Assembly: GCA_036744005.1 (NCBI GenBank)
Contig: DAINOJ010000011.1
Coordinates: 1-64,000, forward strand
Length of the DNA: 64,000 nucleotides
Direction: 5' to 3'
DNA from: CALCNS01 sp937897315
GTDB taxonomy: Bacteria; Bacillota; JAAYKD01
Below are positions 25,069 to 33,259 of this stretch, piece after piece; position 1 is the first letter of the stretch, and each line of letters begins with the position of its first letter. The notes under the pieces were generated by a model, which had not been told where the DNA came from, searched no databases, and saw only the letters and a program-made list of their open reading frames with translations. The translations under genes and the position numbers were made by a program.

Positions 25069-26313
25069 TTATTGAATTGTCCACAAAGGGCGTACATTCC
25101 TGCCAGCACTTTGCATATTTACCCCAAACAGAGCTGCAATGCTAGGAGCAATATCCACCATGTCCATGTTTCCCAACGTTAGCGAAGCCTGTATATCGGC
25201 CCCTGAGACGAGGAGGTTTGAAGTATAGCTCTCTATCTCTTTGGAGTATCCGTGGGTAGCTCCTTGGGTTTTCGCACTCCATGAGGTATTCAATGCGGGG
25301 TTCTCCCAATCATCATCGAAGCAAAATCCAGGATTCGCTTCCACAAAAAATCGTCCATTTACGCGTAAGGTCCGCCTGAAACAATCCCCCACATCTTTTG
25401 AGACTATCGCTAGTTTTCGCTCGATCATTTCAAGAAGTCCTGCTTCTTCGGGAGAAATGTGCAAATACGCTCCACCACCGGTACTTTGGAACCAAGCTCG
25501 AAACGTTCGGTTTTCTACATTCAAATACCCCTGATCACGCAGCCAGCGATTCAAAAACACTTTCGTATGCAGATTGATTTGACTATGGTCTCCTACCACC
25601 ACAAAAGCCGTTTCGTCCCATTTTCCACTTTCCTTAACCGCCCGAACGATTCGGCCCAGATGCTCATCGGTATGATGCATCGCTTCTCTCACTTGAGGAG
25701 AGTTCGTTCCATAATGGTGCTTCATTTCGTCCAACTCAATCCAATGAACCAACATCAAATGAGGTTGTTTCTTGCGAAATGTGTAAGCTGCGGCCTCTGC
25801 CGTAAAGTGATCCAATTGTGGCTGTTCACTTCCTTTTCGCAAGGAACCAAAACGCATCTCTAATTCCAAACAATACATAGGACTACCATAACGCAACACT
25901 TTCCAAACTTGATTCTCTTTACCTATGGCACGTACTTCTGGTAGATGATAACGAATGTTTGCCCCGGCAGTCACCGGCCAGAGCAAGGCCGCTGTAGTCA
26001 TGCGATGCTGTTGAAGCAAATCATAAAGTGTTGGTTTGCGAATTTGCTGTGAAAACCAAAACCATGCCTGGTCTTTTTCTCGGACAAAAGGTTGGAAAGG
26101 ATTGTTATGCGCAATACCGTGCTCTTCTGGCTCGTAACCGGTTACCATGGTGGTGTGTGCTGCATAGGTTAAGCTGGGAGTCACACTCCGGAGTTGGTTT
26201 GTATATGTCCCTCTTTGTAGTAAAAGTGCCATATGAGGAAGAGAAGCCGCCAAAGACCAATCTTCGGCGGCAAAAGCATCATAGGATATCACAATGACAT
26301 GTTTATAGTTCAT
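25069..26313 (-). CDS. Alkaline phosphatase superfamily (nucleotide pyrophosphatase/phosphodiesterase-like)
   Basis: 414 aa. N-terminal metal site in VIVISYDAFA, the Thr nucleophile region in TPSLTYAAHTTMVTGYEPEEHGI, later MLVHWIELDEMKHHYG and VVVGDHSQINLH with the second metal ligands, and a C-terminal His in THGYSKEI. Family enzymes cleave phosphodiester or pyrophosphate bonds. No signal peptide is seen, so it is probably cytoplasmic. The start overlaps the control region of the transporter stop (GAGG...TAAGAGATG, 3-nt gap), indicating translational coupling with the UMF1 gene. Confidence 0.88.
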   Translation of the reverse strand: MNYKHVIVISYDAFAAEDWSLAASLPHMALLLQRGTYTNQLRSVTPSLTYAAHTTMVTGYEPEEHGIAHNNPFQPFVREKDQAWFWFSQQIRKPTLYDLLQQHRMTTAALLWPVTAGANIRYHLPEVRAIGKENQVWKVLRYGSPMYCLELEMRFGSLRKGSEQPQLDHFTAEAAAYTFRKKQPHLMLVHWIELDEMKHHYGTNSPQVREAMHHTDEHLGRIVRAVKESGKWDETAFVVVGDHSQINLHTKVFLNRWLRDQGYLNVENRTFRAWFQSTGGGAYLHISPEEAGLLEMIERKLAIVSKDVGDCFRRTLRVNGRFFVEANPGFCFDDDWENPALNTSWSAKTQGATHGYSKEIESYTSNLLVSGADIQASLTLGNMDMVDIAPSIAALFGVNMQSAGRNVRPLWTIQ

Positions 26314-26316
26314 CTC

Positions 26317-27570
26317 TTATGCCTCAACTGTATTTGTGGATCTGGACTCTACTTTCGGTAAGGTGAGGAAGATGAAGAAACCAATGATGAACAGCGGAAT
26401 AATCGCCAATATACTTAATTTGGGGTTCCCGGTTAAGGTAGATGTTAACGCCATGACTCCGGGGCCAACAATCGCAGCAAATTTCCCGAAAATGTTGTAA
26501 AAGCCAAAGAATTCGTTCGACTGTTCCTTAGGTACCAACTTCGCATAATAAGATCGGCTTAAAGCCTGAATACCGCCTTGTGCAGAGCCTACCAACGCTC
26601 CCAAAACAAAGATGTGCCATACGGAAGAGATGAAATAGGCAGCAATACAAGCAACAATGTAGGTAAAAATCCCTACAATAATCATGAGTCGGGCCGAGTA
26701 TTTTTTGGCCAGTCTGCCATACAAAATGGCAAATGGGAAAGCGATGATCTGTATCACTAGTAAAATGCCTAACAGAGTAAAAGTATCGAGTGCATTCGCC
26801 CCTAAAACAGTAGTGGCATAGGGTACGACCATTTTGATGATGGTATCTACACCGTCGATGTAAAAGAAATAGGCGAGTAAGAAAATGAACACACTTCTGT
26901 GTTTCCGTATGTTGCGAAAGGTTTCGGCCAAGCGTTTAAAGCTGTTTAATACCGGTTGTGGTTCCGGCTCGATGTAATGGCGTTGTTTCACATCACGAAT
27001 CATCGGGATGGTCAGCAAGCCCCACCATAAAGCGGTTACGATAAATCCCACCTGATAGCCAATGGCTTTGTCCATGCCTAAAACAAAGATGAGAGCCAGA
27101 CTTAACCCAAATGGAATGATACTGGCGATATATCCAAAAGCAAAGCCACTCGTTGAGACTCGATCCATACGTTCATCATCGGTGACGTCGACCAAGAAAG
27201 AATCGTAGAAAATGTTTGCACCGGCAAATCCAAGTGCCGATAAAACATAGAACAGGACCAGAAGCTGCCACTGCCCACTGGAAGGAGAAATAAACGCTAA
27301 AGCGGTGGTAGCCAAAATCCCAAGCAAGGCAAAAAAGGTAAAGAATCGTTTCTTAAAGTCCTTATAATCTGCGATGGTACCCAAAACTGGGCTTAATGTG
27401 GCAATGAGGATGCTTGCCAAAGAGTTGAAATAGCCCAAGTCCATACTGCTTCCCACATTCTCAAACATGCCGAAAATAATGGGCAGAAGTGCTGTTGTGA
27501 CCGCCATGGAATACGCTGAGTTTCCACAATCGTATAATACCCAGGAACGCTCTTCTTTGGTCAGTTTCAT
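26317..27570 (-). CDS. MFS transporter of the UMF1/Atg22-like family
   Basis: 417 aa with about 12 membrane helices. It begins ERSWVLYDCGNSAYSMAVTTALLP, the typical UMF1 (COG2270) opening; NIFYDSFLVDVTDD and GAQGGIQALSRSYYAKLVP are further family marks. In yeast the relative Atg22 exports amino acids from the vacuole; bacterial substrates are unknown. AAAGGAAG precedes the ATG. It lies 67 nt downstream of the lysine-riboswitch ABC operon, so it may be partly read through, and is coupled to the phosphodiesterase gene. Confidence 0.9.
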   Translation of the reverse strand: MKLTKEERSWVLYDCGNSAYSMAVTTALLPIIFGMFENVGSSMDLGYFNSLASILIATLSPVLGTIADYKDFKKRFFTFFALLGILATTALAFISPSSGQWQLLVLFYVLSALGFAGANIFYDSFLVDVTDDERMDRVSTSGFAFGYIASIIPFGLSLALIFVLGMDKAIGYQVGFIVTALWWGLLTIPMIRDVKQRHYIEPEPQPVLNSFKRLAETFRNIRKHRSVFIFLLAYFFYIDGVDTIIKMVVPYATTVLGANALDTFTLLGILLVIQIIAFPFAILYGRLAKKYSARLMIIVGIFTYIVACIAAYFISSVWHIFVLGALVGSAQGGIQALSRSYYAKLVPKEQSNEFFGFYNIFGKFAAIVGPGVMALTSTLTGNPKLSILAIIPLFIIGFFIFLTLPKVESRSTNTVEA

Positions 27571-27637
27571 GTTTGTACTTCCTTTCGTGAAGCTTTTCTC
27601 GCTGTATCAATTCTTGAAAGCCACGAAAATACCTTTT

Positions 27638-28381
27638 TTATCGTTCACGAAATCTAGCCAAAAATTCTTGGGTTTCCAATCTGCTGGGTTTCTCGAAGAT
27701 TTGCTCTGGGCTTCCCTCTTCCCAAATCACACCATCTTTCATGAAAACGACTTGGCTTGAGACATCTCTGGCAAAAGCCATCTCATGAGTGACCACCAAC
27801 ATGGTCAGCCCTTCGGATGCCAACGTGCGCATAACCGTTAAGACTTCACCGACCATTTGTGGGTCCAGTGCCGAAGTTGGTTCATCGAACAAGAGTATTT
27901 CGGGTTCCATGGCCAGAGCACGGGCTATGGCCACACGTTGCTTCTGACCCCCGCTCAATTGCTTGGGTTTGGCATGTATAAAGGGAGCCATTCCCACTTT
28001 CTGCAAATAGAACATCGCCCGTTCCGTCGCTTCTTTCTCTTTGACTTTCAGTACCAGTTCCGGTCCAACCGTGCAGTTCTTCAACGCAGTCATATGAGAA
28101 AAGAGATTGAAGTTTTGAAAAACCATACCCACCTTGGCACGATAGGCGGCAACCGGTGTGGTGTGCTGTAATATATTGTTTCCATGAAATAAAATATCAC
28201 CACTGTTGGGTGTCTCTAGAAGATTGATGCAACGCAACAGGGTCGATTTCCCGGAACCGGAGGAACCTATGATGCTGATGACATCTCCCGATGATACTCG
28301 AAAGTCAATGTCTTTGAGAACAACGTTTTGACCAAACACCTTGCTCAAATGATGGATTTCCAAAATAGGTGATATATTCAA
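27638..28381 (-). CDS. Polar amino acid ABC transporter ATP-binding protein
   Basis: 247 aa. Walker A GSSGSGKST, Q-loop MVFQNFNLFSHMT, signature LSGGQKQRVAIARAL, Walker B ILLFDEPTSALDP and switch His in VVTHEMAFA; closest by eye to GlnQ/HisP-type ATPases. TTG start at 28381 overlaps the permease stop (TTGA) with AGGAGG upstream, so translation is coupled. It powers the importer whose operon is led by a lysine riboswitch. Confidence 0.95.
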   Translation of the reverse strand: MNISPILEIHHLSKVFGQNVVLKDIDFRVSSGDVISIIGSSGSGKSTLLRCINLLETPNSGDILFHGNNILQHTTPVAAYRAKVGMVFQNFNLFSHMTALKNCTVGPELVLKVKEKEATERAMFYLQKVGMAPFIHAKPKQLSGGQKQRVAIARALAMEPEILLFDEPTSALDPQMVGEVLTVMRTLASEGLTMLVVTHEMAFARDVSSQVVFMKDGVIWEEGSPEQIFEKPSRLETQEFLARFRER

Positions 28382-29169
28382 TCTCGAGGAACCTCCTTTC
28401 TGGGACGATAACTGTATAAGCCACTGGTATGTGCCAAAGTATCGGTCGTGGCCAAATCATAAGAGTTTTCTCCATCCAACTTGGTTTCCAACCAACGCAA
28501 CAATCGAGAAGCAGTAAGTGTCATGGTGAGGTAAATCACCATGACAATCGTCGCGGACTCAAAATACAAGTATAACGACCCTACCACACTTTTATGAACA
28601 AAGAATAGATCAGTAATACTAATCACAGACAAGACTGAGGTGTCTTTAATATTAATAATGAAATTGTTTCCAATTTGCGGAATGATGTTACGAAAGGCCT
28701 GGGGCAGAATCACATGCAACATGGCCTGCCGGTGATTCATCCCTATCGCTTTGGCCCCTTCGCTCTGCCCGGAATCAATGGAGAGTATGCCACCCCGTAC
28801 CGTCTCAGCCATGTACGCTCCGGTGTTAATAGAAACAATGAAGAACGCAGCAGTCCACATATCCATTGAAAGGTTAAAGGCAATTCTAGCTCCGTAATAA
28901 ATAAATACGGATTGCACAATCATCGGAGTGCCTCGGAACAACTCCACATAACTGGTCAAGAAAAGATTCATCGCCTTCAAGGAAAAGCGTTTCAGCCAAG
29001 AATCTTTGGGATGGACCGGTATAGTTTGGATCACTCCTACAGCAAACCCAATGACACAGCCGAAAAAGGTTCCGACCAGCGAAATGAGCAAGGTATTCCT
29101 TGCACCCATCATATATGAGCTACCGTATTTCGTCCAGCTCTTCACGATTCCTAACCAAAATTGTGACAT
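28378..29169 (-). CDS. Polar amino acid ABC transporter permease (HisMQ family)
   Basis: 263 aa with about five membrane segments. The EAA loop is ESAKAIGMNHRQ-like (EGAKAIGMNHRQAMLHVILPQAFRNIIPQIGN), typical of HisM/GlnP permeases; GARNTLLISLVGTFFGCVIG is the usual N-terminal segment. A single permease gene implies a homodimer. AAGGAGTAATCCC precedes the ATG. Substrate inferred to be lysine from the riboswitch. Confidence 0.94.
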   Translation of the reverse strand: MSQFWLGIVKSWTKYGSSYMMGARNTLLISLVGTFFGCVIGFAVGVIQTIPVHPKDSWLKRFSLKAMNLFLTSYVELFRGTPMIVQSVFIYYGARIAFNLSMDMWTAAFFIVSINTGAYMAETVRGGILSIDSGQSEGAKAIGMNHRQAMLHVILPQAFRNIIPQIGNNFIINIKDTSVLSVISITDLFFVHKSVVGSLYLYFESATIVMVIYLTMTLTASRLLRWLETKLDGENSYDLATTDTLAHTSGLYSYRPRKEVPRD

Positions 29170-29196
29170 GGGATTACTCCTTACTTTTTCTTATGT

Positions 29197-30039
29197 TTAT
29201 TCAGACAAAGGTTGAATGGCGATGGCAGCATCCATCATCTCTTCAAAATCCTCAACCGTTAATTCTGATAGGACACCATTGATGACTTCCAATAACTGTG
29301 TATTGCCTTTTTTAACAGAAATTCCTAAATTGACTTCTTCTTCCGATACTTCGAAATCATCTTCTGTTCCGGTAAAATCGAGAATGACTAAGTTTTCGTT
29401 CACCTGAACCGCAGCCATGGCTGTGGGTAAGTCACAAACGACGTAATCCACCGCCTTGGAGTTCAAAGCGACTAACATGGAAGGAGCGGATTCCTGTGCG
29501 GGTAAAATGTTGGCATTTTCGATTTGCGGCAAACATACATCATACCAGACGGTACCCAACTGCGAAGTAGCGGTTCCCCCGGCTAAATCGGACAGCCCTT
29601 TGGCTTTCGCATAAATGCTGTCTTTATTGGTTAAGGTGACAATGGAAGCATAGTAATAGGGATCTGAAAAATCCACTTGCTCTAACCGCTCCGCAGTGAT
29701 GGATTGTCCTGCAATGACAGCATCCACTTCACCCGATTGCAGGGCCGGAATCAAAGAATCCCAATCCAAGCGCACTATTTGTAATTGGTACCCACCTGCT
29801 TCGGCTATGAGTTTAGCCATGGAAACGTCGTAGCCGTTGGCAAAATTTTTGCTGTCAGCGATGGCTACCGCACCATTGGCATCATTCTCTTGACTCCAAT
29901 TGTAAGGAGCATAACCACATTCCATGGCAACGCGCAAAGTTTTCACCTGTGGTTGAGGAGCGGCCGGAGCCGGTGTGTTGCAAGCAGACAATGTTAGAAC
30001 AAGGAGAACCATCAGGAGTAATGCAGAAATCTTTTTCAT
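29197..30039 (-). CDS. Amino acid ABC transporter substrate-binding lipoprotein (probable lysine)
   Basis: 280 aa. Signal peptide and lipobox (LTLSACN), then the SBP_bac_3 fold: LRVAMECGYAPYNWSQ, NGYDVSMAKLIAEAGGYQLQ, DAVIAGQSITAERLEQVDFSDPYY and the second-lobe GTVWYDV region. The open frame reaches 30165 through the riboswitch expression platform; AAAGGATGATTCCC and the ATG at 30039 give the real start. It is the first gene of the SBP-permease-ATPase operon. Confidence 0.93.
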   Translation of the reverse strand: MKKISALLLMVLLVLTLSACNTPAPAAPQPQVKTLRVAMECGYAPYNWSQENDANGAVAIADSKNFANGYDVSMAKLIAEAGGYQLQIVRLDWDSLIPALQSGEVDAVIAGQSITAERLEQVDFSDPYYYASIVTLTNKDSIYAKAKGLSDLAGGTATSQLGTVWYDVCLPQIENANILPAQESAPSMLVALNSKAVDYVVCDLPTAMAAVQVNENLVILDFTGTEDDFEVSEEEVNLGISVKKGNTQLLEVINGVLSELTVEDFEEMMDAAIAIQPLSE

Positions 30040-30072
30040 GGGAATCATCCTTTCATTTTCACAAAAAAACAA

Positions 30073-30096
30073 GAGCTTTTCACGAATGAAAAGCTC
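30073..30096 (-). terminator. Lysine riboswitch terminator
   Basis: GAGCTTTTCA (30073-30082) pairs with TGAAAAGCTC (30087-30096); on the minus strand the hairpin is followed by TTGTTTTTTTG. It lies between the aptamer and the SBP start, as an OFF-switch attenuator. A further hairpin TCGTAC/GTACGA (30104-30125) precedes it. Confidence 0.9.
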
Positions 30097-30131
30097 CATA
30101 AAATCGTACGAGGACACGGTACGATCATCAT

Positions 30132-30290
30132 GATAGCTCTCCACCTTAGTGACAGTCCACAGCATATTCTGCTGAAGCCCAGCTTTACTCGTTCAGGCAA
30201 ACAGGAGTAAAACTTCGGCGAAGCTCCCCTTTCATCCACACCAATGCACTGTTGTTGTGTCGGATTACTCTTGGTCTTCGCTCCTCTATC
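30132..30290 (-). ncRNA. Lysine riboswitch (L box) aptamer
   Basis: Minus strand P1 GATAG/CTATC encloses the conserved L-box blocks in order: AGAGGAGCGAAGACCAAGAG then TAA (loop E/P2), GATGAAAGGGGAGCTTCGCC then GAAG (P3 side), GCTGGGC (P4), ACTGTCA, and GGAGAGCTATC. This is the full five-stem core. It leads an amino acid ABC importer, which identifies lysine as the likely substrate; high lysine should favour the terminator and shut down uptake. Confidence 0.95.
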
Positions 30291-30317
30291 TCATGTATTT
30301 TGTTGTATTAGGTGTTA

Positions 30318-30346
30318 CGATAGCACAATAATACTACCCTGTCAAG
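30318..30346 (-). promoter_or_regulatory. Promoter of the lysine riboswitch operon
   Basis: Minus strand: TTGACA (30346-30341), 17-nt spacer, TATCGT (30323-30318), about 28 nt upstream of the aptamer. Confidence 0.65.
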
Positions 30347-30449
30347 GTTCTTTTTCAATGATTTACGCAGGGATTTGTCGATTTGGCGAACGAACGCCAA
30401 AAAAGCTCCGATGCTTTCAATAACGACAATGAACATCATAAAGAAATCC

Positions 30450-30478
30450 TTGAGTTTATGCCGGTTCAGTGATAACAT
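30450..30478 (+). promoter_or_regulatory. Possible promoter for the acetate-type transporter
   Basis: TTGAGT (30450-30455), 17-nt spacer, TAACAT (30473-30478); modest match, 50 nt before the start codon. Confidence 0.4.
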
Positions 30479-30527
30479 ATGCCTCTGTGTGACAAATACA
30501 GAACATGAGAAAGGACATCATTTCAAC

Positions 30528-31091
30528 ATGGCAACTTCATCCCAAACAAACAATATTGCAAATCCTGCCCCTCTCGGTCTGCTTGGTTTCGGCATGACCA
30601 CTGTTCTCTTAAACATCCACAATGCCGGTTTCACTCCCTTATCCATAGTGATTCTAGCAATGGGATTTGCGTTAGGTGGAGCAGCTCAAATCATCGCCGG
30701 TATTATGGAATTTAAAAAGAACAACACCTTTGGTGCGACCGCATTTACGGCCTATGGCTTCTTCTGGTGGTCTCTGATTATGATTTGGATCAAACCCTTT
30801 CCAGGCATCGAATCCGCTGACCCCTTGAGTATGGGTTGGTATTTAGCTCTCTGGGGAATCTTTACTTTTTTCATGTTCATCGGGACGTTGAAGCATAATC
30901 GTGCAACGCAAGTGGTTTTCGGAAGTTTAACTGCTCTGTTCTTCTTTCTGGCTGCTGCAAACTTTACCGGCTCCCACCCTGTTCATACGTTTGCCGGTTA
31001 TGTTGGTATTTTCTGTGGTTCATCCGCTCTCTACAATTCATTTGCTCAAATCATCAACAACGAATTTGGTAAAAAGATTCTTCCCTTATAA
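30528..31091 (+). CDS. GPR1/FUN34/YaaH (SatP) family acetate/succinate transporter
   Basis: 187 aa, six predicted helices. The family signature NPAPLGLLGFGMTT is at residues ~11-24, followed by GGAAQIIAGIMEFKKNNTFGATAFTAYGFFW, the channel-lining segment. Members move acetate or succinate with protons. The frame is open to 30375, but the signature sits properly only from the ATG at 30528, with AGAAAGGA about 12 nt upstream. Divergent from the lysine operon and followed by a bidirectional terminator. Confidence 0.93.
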   Translation: MATSSQTNNIANPAPLGLLGFGMTTVLLNIHNAGFTPLSIVILAMGFALGGAAQIIAGIMEFKKNNTFGATAFTAYGFFWWSLIMIWIKPFPGIESADPLSMGWYLALWGIFTFFMFIGTLKHNRATQVVFGSLTALFFFLAAANFTGSHPVHTFAGYVGIFCGSSALYNSFAQIINNEFGKKILPL

Positions 31092-31107
31092 AATATAAAA
31101 CATTAGC

Positions 31108-31149
31108 AAAACGGTTCTCGCGATATCTACTTTCGCTGAGAACCGTTTT
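31108..31149. terminator. Bidirectional terminator
   Basis: AAAACGGTTCTC (31108-31119) pairs perfectly with GAGAACCGTTTT (31138-31149), T-rich on both sides; it ends the acetate transporter gene and the convergent RluA gene, whose stop touches it. Confidence 0.88.
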
Positions 31150-32018
31150 TATATTTCTCTGAGTTCCTGCTGGGAGAGAACCGCCATTTCCTTGCCTGTA
31201 AATGGATGCACAAGTGCTAAAGAATAGGATTGAAGTTGCTGTGTAGTCCTCCCTCGCGACCTGGAAAAGGCAATGGATTCTGGTGTCCCATATTGTTCAT
31301 CTCCCACAATGGGGCACCCCAGGGCAACACAGTGTAATCTCAGTTGATGCGTTCTACCGGTTATGGCTAGTAACGAAACCAATGAGCCCTTCTCTGTTTC
31401 TCTTAAAACCTTAAAGTCTGTTTGCGCCGCTTGCCCACTGGAATGTATTCTTCGTAAAATCGGATTGCCTTCCACCAAAGCAATGGGTAAAGCAATGGTT
31501 CCTTCTTTCACCTTTGGATGCCCATATACCCATGCTCGGTAGGTTTTCACGACCTGGTGCTCTTGCATTTGCTGCATGATTTTTGCATGTGTGATCGCAT
31601 CTTTTGCGACAATAACCACTCCAAAGGTATCTCTGTCCAGCCGGTTCACCATGTGAATTCCGGCTTGAATGTGTTGCTGCAAGTAATACCCTGCCACATA
31701 GTTCGCAACTGTGCCTTCGATTCTGGCCTTGGTAGGGTGCATCGTTATTCCGCTGGGTTTATCGATGAAGAGGAGCTTGTCATCTTCATATAAAATACGT
31801 AAAACCCCATTTTCGGGTAGTATATTGTGATCTTGTTCCAGCTCATGCAACGTGATGACGTCATTACAAAGAATAGGTTGGTAAGCGGTTGCTACTTCCC
31901 CGTTTACGGTCACTGCTTTGGATTTCATGAGTTTCTGCGTCGCACGGGCTGAAAGCGACAGCTCTTCTCGCAAAAAAGAAATCAATTTCCCAGAGCGCTG
32001 TGCGGTAATGGTTTTCAA
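31149..32018 (-). CDS. RluA family RNA pseudouridine synthase
   Basis: 289 aa. S4-like N-terminal part (LSARATQKLMKSKAVTVNGEV), then the catalytic domain: ILYEDDKLLFIDKPSGITMHP, catalytic Asp in HMVNRLDRDTFG, and LLAITGRTHQLRLH near the end. Converts uridines in rRNA or tRNA to pseudouridine; target unknown. The TTG start at 32018 overlaps the stop of the diguanylate cyclase gene (TTGA) with GGAGG upstream, so expression is coupled. Confidence 0.92.
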   Translation of the reverse strand: MKTITAQRSGKLISFLREELSLSARATQKLMKSKAVTVNGEVATAYQPILCNDVITLHELEQDHNILPENGVLRILYEDDKLLFIDKPSGITMHPTKARIEGTVANYVAGYYLQQHIQAGIHMVNRLDRDTFGVVIVAKDAITHAKIMQQMQEHQVVKTYRAWVYGHPKVKEGTIALPIALVEGNPILRRIHSSGQAAQTDFKVLRETEKGSLVSLLAITGRTHQLRLHCVALGCPIVGDEQYGTPESIAFSRSRGRTTQQLQSYSLALVHPFTGKEMAVLSQQELREI

Positions 32019-33172
32019 CGAACCTCCACCTCACTTTTGCTCATTGGTTTCTGCTTATTGGCTTTATTCAAATACAATAACTCATCCACTCGTTTTTGAA
32101 ACTCATTGACTGTCCAATTTTGCTTCGGATCGTATTGAATGCTGCCAATGCTAAAAGTAAGAATTTGGTCGAGCCCCGATTCTCTGTTATATGCCTCCAT
32201 GGCCCTCCGCAATTGGAGTATCACTTCACTCAAGTCGGTCTGGTTTTCGATATTCACAATAACATAAAATTCATCCCCACCATAGCGGGCTAAATGCGAG
32301 TTCTTGCCTAATGATCTTTGCAAAACTTTTGTAATTTCCTGTAATACACGGTCTCCAGTATCGTGACCATAGGTATCATTGACGTTTTTGAAGTTATCTA
32401 AATCCAGCAGAATGACCGAGAATACACTTCTCTCACTACTCGCTGTAATTTTCATTTTGATATAGTAATCGAGCCATTTACGGTTATAAATACCTGTTAA
32501 ATAATCGGTGTATATACTTTGGTTTTGAATGCTTAACAGTATAATAAGCAATGAAATCACAATGGCATTGAGCATGAGAGAGTAGCCATAGAATAGGTAT
32601 TGCAATAGTATACTTGCCAAAGGAGGTACGGCAAAAAAAAGCAAGGAGTAATAATGCCTAGAATCGAGTAAACGACGATTCTTAATAATCATCGCAAAGG
32701 CAAAGAGCACTTGCCCTAATGAATACATCAGTGAGATGATATAGAACGGTCCTCTATGATAAATATTGGCACCATCTATATGATAAAACCAACCGGTTTT
32801 TAAGTTGATGACCACCAGGATGAAATTGGACATGCAAAATAATACCAGAGGACGCACGATTTTCTGTGTCGCTTTTTCATCATGGAAAATATTCAGATGC
32901 GCATACAGGATCCAAATACTGGCGATAGTGGGTTGAATGGCAAACATCACGAAGTTACCTAGATGATTGAAGACGGAATAATAGGTTCCTGGGTTTCCAT
33001 CAAAACGAGCAATGGTATCAAGAGTAAGCAAAACGATGGTCACACGCATGAGGTTCATGAACAAGGAGAACTGCAGGGTGCGTTTCTCAGGAGAACGATT
33101 GGTATAGTAAAGCATGACGATAAGCAAAAGAACAGAGTACATATTGATGACTCCGTTTGCTAGTAAAGTCAT
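32015..33172 (-). CDS. Membrane-bound GGDEF diguanylate cyclase
   Basis: 385 aa. About seven or eight hydrophobic segments in residues ~1-205 (a 7TM-like sensor), then a GGDEF domain: DYLTGIYNRKWLDYYI, ILLDLDNFKNVNDTYGHDTGD and RYGGDEFYVIV with the intact signature. It makes cyclic di-GMP in response to an unknown membrane or small-ligand signal. The frame opens at 33181, but GAGAGGA lies nine nt before the ATG at 33172. Coupled to the pseudouridine synthase gene. Confidence 0.92.
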   Translation of the reverse strand: MTLLANGVINMYSVLLLIVMLYYTNRSPEKRTLQFSLFMNLMRVTIVLLTLDTIARFDGNPGTYYSVFNHLGNFVMFAIQPTIASIWILYAHLNIFHDEKATQKIVRPLVLFCMSNFILVVINLKTGWFYHIDGANIYHRGPFYIISLMYSLGQVLFAFAMIIKNRRLLDSRHYYSLLFFAVPPLASILLQYLFYGYSLMLNAIVISLLIILLSIQNQSIYTDYLTGIYNRKWLDYYIKMKITASSERSVFSVILLDLDNFKNVNDTYGHDTGDRVLQEITKVLQRSLGKNSHLARYGGDEFYVIVNIENQTDLSEVILQLRRAMEAYNRESGLDQILTFSIGSIQYDPKQNWTVNEFQKRVDELLYLNKANKQKPMSKSEVEVR

Positions 33173-33259
33173 GGCTCTCATTCCTCTCGTCTAAACGATA
33201 TTGTATTATAACAAAATTTAATGTCCACGACAAGGAGCACAACACAGAAACGCAACTTT

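Noticed and set aside
30040..30165. Upstream extension of the substrate-binding protein frame
   Set aside because: It runs through the terminator and 3' part of the lysine riboswitch; the signal peptide begins at 30039.
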